From: Bacillota bacterium
GTDB taxonomy: Bacteria; Bacillota; Clostridia; Christensenellales; Aristaeellaceae
Length of the DNA stretch: 49,391 nucleotides
Assembly (NCBI GenBank): GCA_023402355.1
Contig: JAEXCG010000040.1
Coordinates: 1 to 49,391 of the forward strand
Reading direction: 5' to 3'
The notes under the pieces are model-generated. The model did no database searches. It had not been told where the DNA came from and worked only from the letters and a program-made list of their open reading frames with translations. This document shows positions 1 through 6,141 of this stretch, in pieces. Position 1 is the stretch's first letter. Every line of letters starts with the position of its first letter. Position numbers and translations under genes: made by a program.

Positions 1-18
1 GGGTACAAATGTTCTCAT
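1..18 (-). CDS. Start of a divergent gene (partial, 6 codons visible)
   Basis: On the minus strand an ATG at 18-16 is preceded by a good ribosome binding site (AGGGGAG, about 22-28). It opens a frame that runs off the window edge and reads MRTFVP. The sequence upstream (19-120, plus-strand coordinates) is AT-richer and has a possible minus-strand promoter, TTGCAA and TATTGT spaced by 16 bp. Only six codons are visible, so no function can be given. It would make the first sugar-transport operon divergently transcribed from an unknown neighbour. Confidence 0.4.
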
Positions 19-120
19 TATTCTCCCCTACAGGCGATACGTCTCGGAAGAGGACAATATGAGAATATAAGCGTTTTGCAAGAAAAGCGTCCGTTCCTTT
101 GCAGGGGAAGAGGTGTTTTT

Positions 121-166
121 AGGGAACCTCGGCCGTGAAAGTGCACAGCTAGGGTTCCTTTTTTGT
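121..166 (+). terminator. Stem-loop with T-tract upstream of the first sugar operon
   Basis: GGAACC (123-128) pairs with GGTTCC (153-158), and a T-run follows at 159-164. It lies between the putative divergent start at 18 and the binding-protein gene at 279, not downstream of any visible plus-strand gene. It could be an attenuator in a long leader or a terminator that insulates the operon. The rest of 19-278 holds only the motif described next and promoter-like AT-rich sequence. Confidence 0.6.
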
Positions 167-179
167 GCATTTAGGACTT

Positions 180-221
180 AAAATCGTAGTTTTATACACA
201 GAGTGGAGAAATTTATCGTGG
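180..221 (+). promoter_or_regulatory. Candidate operator: repeated ATCGTRG motif (copy 1)
   Basis: ATCGTAG at 182-188 and ATCGTGG at 215-221 are 33 bp apart, close to three helical turns. The sequence AAAATCGTAGTTTT-TACACA around the first one recurs upstream of the second binding-protein gene at 1697-1717. That the two paralogues share it suggests an operator or promoter element duplicated with the gene. The regulator is unknown. Confidence 0.45.
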
Positions 222-278
222 ATGTAGCCTAAAAGCGCTGCTAGACTGCAAGATAGAATAAAGAAAGGAGAGATACAC

Positions 279-1628
279 ATGAAAAAATGTATCTCGCTGC
301 TTCTCGCGATCGTGCTTTGCCTGTCCATGACGGGCATGAGCCTCGCGGAGGACAAGGCATTTGCCGGCCATTCGCTCGTCTTTACGACCTGGGGCGACAG
401 CGCCGAGCAGGCGGCTACGCAGGCCATCTGCGACAAGTTCACGGCGGACACGGGCTGTGAAGTGAACCTGATCTGCATCAACGAAAACTACGACACGAAG
501 GTCACCGCCATGATCGCGGCGGGCGAGACCATCGACCTGGCGCAGATGGAGTCCGGCACCATCGGCTACAAGCTGGTCGAGGAGGGGCAGTTCGCGGCGC
601 TGGATGGGTACGTGGAGCAGTCCGGCTACGACATGAGCGACTACGTCGGCGCGAGCTGCTACTACGACGACAACGGCAACCTGATCGCCTACAGCGGCTG
701 CATCGAGCTGATGACGATGTTCTACAGCCGGGAGGTCTTCGACGAGGCCGGTCTGCCCTACCCGCCGAGCGACCCGGATCAGGCGTGGACCTGGGACGAG
801 TTCGTGGACACGGCGATGAAGCTGACGCTGGACGCGAACGGCAAGACGCCCTACGAAGAGGGCTTCGACCCGGAGAACATCGTGCGCTACGGCGTGAACA
901 TGGGCTTCTGGTGGCCGATCTGGGGCTCCTTCATCCTCTCCAACGGCGGCGAATTGGTGGACGCGGAGGGCAACTTCGCGATGAACCGGCCCGCGAGCGT
1001 CGAGGCGCTGCAGCAGCTTGCCGACCTGGCGCTGGTGAAGCACTGCATGCCGACGCCGACCGCGCGCGAGGGCATGCCGGGCACGGACGTGGCCCTGCTG
1101 ACCGGCGCGTACGCGATGGTCATCGACGGCCAGTGGCTGGCGCTGACGCTCGCCGACACGGGCGTGAACTTCGGCATGGCGAGCCTGCCGAAGATGGGCG
1201 ATAAGACCGTCTCCGTGTGCACCAACGGCATGATGGTCATCATGGAGGACAGCAAGGAAAAGGAAGCGGCCTGGGCGCTTCTGCAGTACATTCAGGACCC
1301 GGGCAAGGAGATCACCCTCTTCAAGAACGGCAACCGCATGCCTTCCGAGCGCAAGTGGCTGACGGAGAAGGAATACCTCGACCAGTGGGCCGAGGAGGGC
1401 AACCCCGCCCGCCCCGAGGGCTATGAGGGCATCATCAAGATGCTGCTGAACAACTCCGTCGCGCCGTTCACCGGCACGATCCGAAACTTCAGCGACATGA
1501 TCGACGTCGTCAACAAGGAAGTGGACGAAATCGTCTACGGCAACAAGACCGCCCAGGAGGGCATGGACTCCGCCGCGGAGCAGATCAAGACCGCGGGCAT
1601 CGAGCTGGGCCTTCGCTCCGCGAAGTAA
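279..1628 (+). CDS. ABC transporter sugar-binding protein (family 1), paralogue A
   Basis: An extracellular solute-binding protein of 449 aa, of the family that delivers oligosaccharides to MalF/MalG-type permeases. Residues 1-23 form a Sec signal peptide (MKK start, hydrophobic core) ending in SLA before ED. No lipobox cysteine is present, so secretion with signal peptidase I cleavage is predicted. The start has a strong ribosome site (AAGAAAGGAG). It is roughly 85% identical by eye to the protein encoded at 1797-3146, so the two arose by tandem duplication. Two permease genes follow. The ligand cannot be deduced; a sugar or sugar derivative is likely from the family. Confidence 0.93.
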   Translation: MKKCISLLLAIVLCLSMTGMSLAEDKAFAGHSLVFTTWGDSAEQAATQAICDKFTADTGCEVNLICINENYDTKVTAMIAAGETIDLAQMESGTIGYKLVEEGQFAALDGYVEQSGYDMSDYVGASCYYDDNGNLIAYSGCIELMTMFYSREVFDEAGLPYPPSDPDQAWTWDEFVDTAMKLTLDANGKTPYEEGFDPENIVRYGVNMGFWWPIWGSFILSNGGELVDAEGNFAMNRPASVEALQQLADLALVKHCMPTPTAREGMPGTDVALLTGAYAMVIDGQWLALTLADTGVNFGMASLPKMGDKTVSVCTNGMMVIMEDSKEKEAAWALLQYIQDPGKEITLFKNGNRMPSERKWLTEKEYLDQWAEEGNPARPEGYEGIIKMLLNNSVAPFTGTIRNFSDMIDVVNKEVDEIVYGNKTAQEGMDSAAEQIKTAGIELGLRSAK

Positions 1629-1651
1629 TCCGGCCCAAATCCATCGGTTTG

Positions 1652-1683
1652 GCGGGGGCGCGAAGACGCGCTCCCGCTTTTGT
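1652..1683 (+). terminator. Terminator after binding protein A
   Basis: GCGGGGGCGCG (1652-1662) pairs with CGCGCTCCCGC (1667-1677) around an AAGA loop (one G-T pair), followed by TTTTGT. It probably uncouples paralogue A from the downstream genes, and a second operator-like region follows at 1697. Confidence 0.75.
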
Positions 1684-1696
1684 CTGTTCGGAGGGC

Positions 1697-1738
1697 AAAA
1701 TCGTAGTTTTGTACACATAGCAGAAAAATCTATCGTAG
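1697..1738 (+). promoter_or_regulatory. Candidate operator: repeated ATCGTAG motif (copy 2)
   Basis: AAAATCGTAGTTTT-TACACA (1697-1717) matches 180-200 with one change, and a second ATCGTAG lies at 1732-1738, 32 bp on. The same architecture stands ahead of both paralogous binding-protein genes. Confidence 0.45.
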
Positions 1739-1796
1739 AGAGGACGCGCACGGACGCTTTACAATAAATGTAGAATTTGTGAAAGGGGTCAATCAC

Positions 1797-3146
1797 ATGA
1801 AGAAAATCGTTTCCCTCGTCCTCGCGCTGACGCTTTGCCTGTCCCTGATGGGCACGAGCCTGGCGGAGGACAAAATCTTCGCCGGCCATTCCCTGGTCTA
1901 CACGAGCTGGGGCGACAGCGCCACACAGGCGGCAAAGCAGGCGATTATCGACAAGTTTACGGAAGATACGGGCTGCGAGGTCAACTACATCTGCATCAAC
2001 GAAAACTACGACACGAAGATCACCGCCATGATCGCGGCGGGCGAGACCATCGACCTGGCGGAGATGGAGTCCGGCACGATCGGCTTCAAGCTGTCCGAAG
2101 AGGGCCATTATGAGCTGCTCGATCCCTACATTGAGCGCGACGGCATCGACATGGACGACTACGTTGCCGCGAGCTGCTACTACGACGACGACGGCAACCT
2201 GATCTCCTACAGCGGCTGCATCGAGCTGATGACGATGTTCTACAGCAAGGACGTCTTCGACGAGGCCGGGCTGCCCTACCCGCCGAGCGACCCGGATCAG
2301 GCGTGGACCTGGGACGAGTTCGTGGACGCGGCGATGAAGCTGACGCTGGACGCGAACGGCAAGACGCCCTACGACGAGGGCTTCGACCCCGAAAACATCG
2401 TGCGCTACGGCGTGAACATGGGCATCTGGTGGCCGATCTGGGGTTCCTTCATCCTCTCCAACGGCGGCGAATTGGTGGACGCGGAGGGCAACTTCGCGAT
2501 GAACCAGCCCGCGAGCGTCGAGGCGCTGCAGAAGATCGCCGATCTGGCGCTGGTGAAGCACTGCATGCCGACGCCGACCGCGCGCGAGGGCATGCCGGGC
2601 ACGGACGTGGCCCTGCTGACCGGCGCGTACGCGATGGTCGTCGACGGCCAGTGGCTGGCGCTGACGCTCGCCGACACGGGCGTGAACTTCGGCGCGGGCA
2701 CCCTGCCGAAGATGGGCGATAAGGTCGTCTCGGTTTGCACCAACGGCATGTCCGTCATCATGAAGAACAGCAAGGAAAAGGACGCGGCCTGGGCGCTGCA
2801 GCAGTACCTGCAGGACCCCGGCAAGGAGATCACCCTCTTCAAGAACGGCAACCTGATGCCCTCCGGCCTCAAGTGGCTGACGGAGAAGGAATACCTCGAC
2901 CAGTGGGCCGAGGAGGGCAACCCCGCCCGCCCCGAGGGCTACGAGGGCGTCATCAAGATGCTGCTGAACAACTCCGCTGCGCCGTTCACCGGCACGATCA
3001 AGAATTTCAGCGACATGATCGACATCGTCAACAAGGAAGTGGACGAGATCATCTACGGCAACAAGACCGCCCAGGAGGGCATGGACTCCGCCGCGGAGCA
3101 GATCAAGACCGCGGGCGTTGAGCTCGCCCTGCGCTCCGCAAAGTAA
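1797..3146 (+). CDS. ABC transporter sugar-binding protein (family 1), paralogue B
   Basis: A 449-aa solute-binding protein, the same length as paralogue A and co-linear with it throughout. I chose the ATG at 1797 over an in-frame GTG at 1779: it has GAAAGGGG just upstream and gives the same MKK signal peptide as paralogue A. The signal peptide ends in SLA at residue 23 with no lipobox. Differences from A are scattered along the protein, for example in residues 100-125 and the last 10. Near-identical DNA blocks suggest recent duplication or gene conversion. A GC hairpin without a T-tract and then the two permease genes follow, so this copy is probably the one transcribed with the transporter. 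Confidence 0.93.
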   Translation: MKKIVSLVLALTLCLSLMGTSLAEDKIFAGHSLVYTSWGDSATQAAKQAIIDKFTEDTGCEVNYICINENYDTKITAMIAAGETIDLAEMESGTIGFKLSEEGHYELLDPYIERDGIDMDDYVAASCYYDDDGNLISYSGCIELMTMFYSKDVFDEAGLPYPPSDPDQAWTWDEFVDAAMKLTLDANGKTPYDEGFDPENIVRYGVNMGIWWPIWGSFILSNGGELVDAEGNFAMNQPASVEALQKIADLALVKHCMPTPTAREGMPGTDVALLTGAYAMVVDGQWLALTLADTGVNFGAGTLPKMGDKVVSVCTNGMSVIMKNSKEKDAAWALQQYLQDPGKEITLFKNGNLMPSGLKWLTEKEYLDQWAEEGNPARPEGYEGVIKMLLNNSAAPFTGTIKNFSDMIDIVNKEVDEIIYGNKTAQEGMDSAAEQIKTAGVELALRSAK

Positions 3147-3169
3147 TCCATCGTCCAAAACCGCCGCTC

Positions 3170-3197
3170 GGCGGGGGCGCGAAGAAGCGCCCCCGCC
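3170..3197 (+). other. GC-rich hairpin between binding protein B and the permeases
   Basis: GGCGGGGGCGC (3170-3180) pairs with GCGCCCCCGCC (3187-3197). It resembles the terminator after paralogue A, but no T-run follows. It may protect the 3' end of the binding-protein message or lower permease expression while allowing read-through. Confidence 0.55.
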
Positions 3198-3266
3198 TGC
3201 CGGAGGTTTATGCCCATCGGCCTGTCGCAGCCGGGACAAAGTTCACGGCGGAAAGGGGTTTATCGC

Positions 3267-4184
3267 ATGATCGCAGGGCAAAAGGCTGTCCGGCGCAGCA
3301 GCTGGCGTCGCAACGAGACGATGACCGGCTGGATGTTCGCGCTGCCCGCCATTCTCGGCTTTCTCATCCTGACGCTGATTCCGATGATCGTCTCGCTCTT
3401 TCTGAGCATGACGGACTACAGCGCGTTCAAATCCGGAATCCAGTTCATCGGCCTGGACAACTTCAAGACCATGTTCGGCAGCACGGAGCTGTATTTTTCC
3501 GATTCCCTGAAGGCTACGGCGTATTACGCGGTGCTCAACGTGCCCGCGTCGCTGCTGGTGGCGTTTTTGATCGCCCTGGCGCTCAACACGAATATCCGCG
3601 GCAGAGGCATCTTCCGCTCGATCTTTTACCTGCCCAGCATCGTGCCCGCGGTGGCGAGCTGCGTGGTGTGGATGTGGCTGCTCAACCAGCAGTACGGCCT
3701 GCTGACGACGCTCGTCAAGCAGCTCGGCATGGGCACCCCCGGCTGGCTGTGGGACAAGAAGACGGTCATCCCGACCATCGTGATGACCGGCCTTTGGAAC
3801 ACCGGCGGCACGATGGTCATCTTCCTGGCGGGCCTGCAGGGCATCCCGCAGGTGTACTATGAGGCGCTGAGCGTGGACGGCGGAAACGCCTGGCACAAGC
3901 TGTGGCACATCACCATCCCCATGCTGACGCCGACGATTTTCTTTAACGGCATCATGGCGGTCATCAATTCGCTGCAGGTCTTCACGCAGGGCTACATCAT
4001 GACCAAGGGCGGACCGAGCAACAGCTCGCTCTTTTACGTGCTGTACCTGTACAGGCAGGCCTTTGAAAAGGCGAACATGGGCTACGCCTGCGCGCTGGCC
4101 TGGTTCCTGTTTATCATCATCATGATCCTGACGGCGATCATCATGAAGTCCCAGAACAAATGGGTCTATTACGGGGGGGACTGA
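3267..4184 (+). CDS. Sugar ABC transporter permease, MalF/UgpA type
   Basis: A 305-aa integral membrane permease of the binding-protein-dependent family. I chose the ATG at 3267 (GAAAGGGG upstream) over an in-frame ATG at 3210. The first membrane helix is near residues 20-45 and five more follow. The cytoplasmic EAA loop is visible near residue 200 (EALSVDGGNAWHKLWHITIP) and would contact the ATPase. The next gene encodes the partner permease, with a 2-bp gap between stop and start. No ATP-binding gene lies nearby; a shared MsmX-like ATPase elsewhere is the usual arrangement for this family. Confidence 0.93.
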   Translation: MIAGQKAVRRSSWRRNETMTGWMFALPAILGFLILTLIPMIVSLFLSMTDYSAFKSGIQFIGLDNFKTMFGSTELYFSDSLKATAYYAVLNVPASLLVAFLIALALNTNIRGRGIFRSIFYLPSIVPAVASCVVWMWLLNQQYGLLTTLVKQLGMGTPGWLWDKKTVIPTIVMTGLWNTGGTMVIFLAGLQGIPQVYYEALSVDGGNAWHKLWHITIPMLTPTIFFNGIMAVINSLQVFTQGYIMTKGGPSNSSLFYVLYLYRQAFEKANMGYACALAWFLFIIIMILTAIIMKSQNKWVYYGGD

Positions 4185-4186
4185 AC

Positions 4187-5029
4187 ATGAGCAAGAAAAA
4201 GTTTCTGCATGTCGCGGGCTACGCGCTGCTGTACGCCCTGCTGATCGCGTTTGGCTTTGTCGCCATCCTGCCGTTTTTGTGGATGGTGCGTTCCTCCTTC
4301 ATGGGCATCAAGCAGATCTTCATCATGCCGCCGGAGTGGATTCCCGATCCCTTCACGCTGCAAAACTTCGTGGACGTGTTCACCAAGACGGACATCCCGA
4401 AGTACTTTGGCAACACCGTGTTCGTGGTGTTCATGAACCTGCTGGGCGTGCTGCTCACCTCCAGCATGGCGGCCTACGCCTTCTCCCGCGTGCGCTGGAA
4501 GGGCCGCGACGCGATCTTCACGCTGCTGCTGAGCGCGATGATGCTGCCCAGCGCCGTGACGCTGATCCCGGTGTACATCGGCTGGAGCCGCATGGGCATG
4601 GTCGATACCTACGCCCCGCTGATCATCCCCGCCTTCCTGGGCGGCGGCGCGTACAACATCTTCCTGATGCGCCAGTTCTTCCTGACGATTCCGCGCGAGC
4701 TGGACGAGGCCGCGTTCGTGGACGGCGCGTCGCGCTTTCGCATCTACTGGAACATCGACATTCCGCTGGCCAAGTCCTCGATGATCGTGGTGGGCCTGTT
4801 CTGCTTCATGGGCGCGTGGAACGACTTCTTCAACCCGCTGATCTACCTGAACACCATGAGCAAGTACACCGTGGCCGTGGGCCTGCAAAGCCTCATGGGC
4901 AAGTACACGTCCAAGTGGAATCTGGTCATGACCGCGTCGGTCGTCGTGACGATGCCCTGCGTGCTCGTGTTCCTGTTCGGGCAAAAGCACATCATGGGCG
5001 GCATCGCGCTGACGGGCATCAAGGGATGA
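4187..5029 (+). CDS. Sugar ABC transporter permease, MalG/UgpE type
   Basis: A 280-aa permease partner of the preceding gene. I chose the ATG at 4187, which follows the upstream stop (TGA 4182-4184) by 2 bp and has ACGGGGGGGA as ribosome site. A start at 4160 would overlap the upstream gene without a clear site. The EAA loop is visible (DEAAFVDGASRFRIYWNID, then IP), and the C-terminus ends in the MalG-like GGIALTGIKG. It is the last gene of the operon; its terminator has been split by a repeat element (5044-5264). Confidence 0.93.
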   Translation: MSKKKFLHVAGYALLYALLIAFGFVAILPFLWMVRSSFMGIKQIFIMPPEWIPDPFTLQNFVDVFTKTDIPKYFGNTVFVVFMNLLGVLLTSSMAAYAFSRVRWKGRDAIFTLLLSAMMLPSAVTLIPVYIGWSRMGMVDTYAPLIIPAFLGGGAYNIFLMRQFFLTIPRELDEAAFVDGASRFRIYWNIDIPLAKSSMIVVGLFCFMGAWNDFFNPLIYLNTMSKYTVAVGLQSLMGKYTSKWNLVMTASVVVTMPCVLVFLFGQKHIMGGIALTGIKG

Positions 5030-5043
5030 GCCATAGCAATAAA

Positions 5044-5064
5044 AAAGAGCCGACGGGCTCCTTT
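5044..5064. terminator. Terminator hairpin, left copy flanking element A
   Basis: GAGCC-GACG-GGCTC stem-loop (5047-5060) in an A-run/T-run context. On its outer side the A-run is intact (5041-5046, a T-tract for minus-strand transcripts). On its inner side only CTTT remains before the element begins. It matches 5244-5264 with 2 mismatches. Confidence 0.8.
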
Positions 5065-5243
5065 AGATTGTTGACAAACCCATCGAAGGAAAAGAAACCA
5101 AAAGCCGTCTGCAAGACTGCAATCGTATCGCCCGGCTTTGCCGGGCGGGCGAGGCTTTTTCCGTAGCAAAACGTAGTTTTGCGGAGCGAAAAAATCACCC
5201 GTAATCTCGACAAAGTGGCCTAAGCCACTTTGTCGACACGCTG
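5065..5243 (-). repeat. Terminator-associated repeat element, copy A (inverted)
   Basis: A 179-bp core, found on the opposite strand relative to copies B, C and D, with high identity to all three. Read on the minus strand it starts CAGCGTGTCGAC. It then carries the 13-bp stem TCGACAAAGTGGC/GCCACTTTGTCGA, a GCAAAAC/GTTTTGC stem, a CCCGGC/GCCGGG stem and an end like GTCAACAATCT. It sits between convergent genes, flanked by two copies of the local terminator hairpin. It encodes no convincing protein. Confidence 0.85.
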
Positions 5244-5264
5244 AAAGAGCCGATGGGCTCTTTT
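5244..5264. terminator. Terminator hairpin, right copy flanking element A
   Basis: GAGCC-GATG-GGCTC stem-loop (5247-5260), followed by six T on its outer side (5261-5266). It is the functional-looking terminator for the plus-strand operon. Its inner side keeps only AAA next to the element end. Confidence 0.8.
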
Positions 5265-5282
5265 TTGCTAGACGGACGGCGC

Positions 5283-6131
5283 TTACAGCACGCGGACGGG
5301 AACGCCCAGGCGCGAAAACACCTCTGTGCGCGGCGTGACCGGCTGGGCCGTGTCAAACTCCGGCCGGTAATCCATGCCCGCCATCTCGTACTTGGCGCCC
5401 GCCGTCTGGTGATAGGGGAGGAGCTCCACGCGGATAAGCGCTTTGGCGCCCGCCGCCAGCTCCGCCACGTTTTGAAGGTGCTCCTCGTCGTCGTTTACGC
5501 CGGGGATGAGCGGCACGCGCAGGATGTAGGGGGTGTCGCCCGCGCGCAGCCTGCGCGCGTGGCGCAGAATGGGCGCGTTGTCCACCCCGGTATAGTGGCG
5601 GTGGCGCGCGGGGTCGGTGAGCTTTACGTCCAGCATGACGAGGTCAAAGGCGCGCATCGCGGCCTCGAACACGCTGTCCGGCGCGTAGCCGGAGGTCTCG
5701 ACGGCGGTATGAACGCCGCGCAGCCGGCCGAGCGTCTCCGCCACAAAGGGCCACTGCATCAGCGGTTCGCCGCCGGAAAAGGTGACCCCGCCTTCGGTCT
5801 GCGCGTACAGGTCGGCGTCGCGAAGGAGGCGCGCCGCCAGCGCCTCGCTGGTCCAGGGCTTCCCCGCGATGCGCCGCAGGCCCAGGGGACAGTGGGGGAT
5901 GCACGCGCCGCACGCGGTGCACACGCCCGGATGGGGGCAGGCGGCCCTGCACGCGCCGCAGTGCGTGCAGGAGGCCGTGCTCACCATGAGCTGCGGGCGG
6001 GCGGAAAGGCCCTCCGGGTTGTGGCACCACTGGCAGCGCAGCGGGCAGCCCTTGAGAAAGACCGTGGTGCGCACGCCGGGGCCGTCGAACACGGCGAATT
6101 CCTTGATGTCGAATACGATGCCGGTTTCCAT
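5283..6131 (-). CDS. Glycyl-radical enzyme activating protein (radical SAM)
   Basis: A 282-aa activase of the pyruvate formate-lyase activating enzyme family. It cleaves S-adenosylmethionine to place a radical on a backbone glycine of its partner enzyme. The radical SAM motif CxxxCxxC is at C29, C33 and C36. An inserted ferredoxin-like domain with two 4Fe-4S sets follows (C55, C58, C61, C65 and C71, C74, C77, C81), typical of activases for non-PFL glycyl-radical enzymes. The start codon has AAGGAG upstream and lies 10 bp after the stop of the glycyl-radical enzyme gene, so the two form an operon. The partner at 6142-8163 is its obvious target. Confidence 0.95.
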   Translation of the reverse strand: METGIVFDIKEFAVFDGPGVRTTVFLKGCPLRCQWCHNPEGLSARPQLMVSTASCTHCGACRAACPHPGVCTACGACIPHCPLGLRRIAGKPWTSEALAARLLRDADLYAQTEGGVTFSGGEPLMQWPFVAETLGRLRGVHTAVETSGYAPDSVFEAAMRAFDLVMLDVKLTDPARHRHYTGVDNAPILRHARRLRAGDTPYILRVPLIPGVNDDEEHLQNVAELAAGAKALIRVELLPYHQTAGAKYEMAGMDYRPEFDTAQPVTPRTEVFSRLGVPVRVL

Positions 6132-6141
6132 CTTGCGCTCC

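Noticed and set aside
213..3239. A 1008-codon open frame on the minus strand
   Set aside because: It is antisense to two well-supported binding-protein genes. Its internal repeat simply mirrors their tandem duplication, and its Arg/Ala/His-rich composition is typical of shadow frames in GC-rich DNA.
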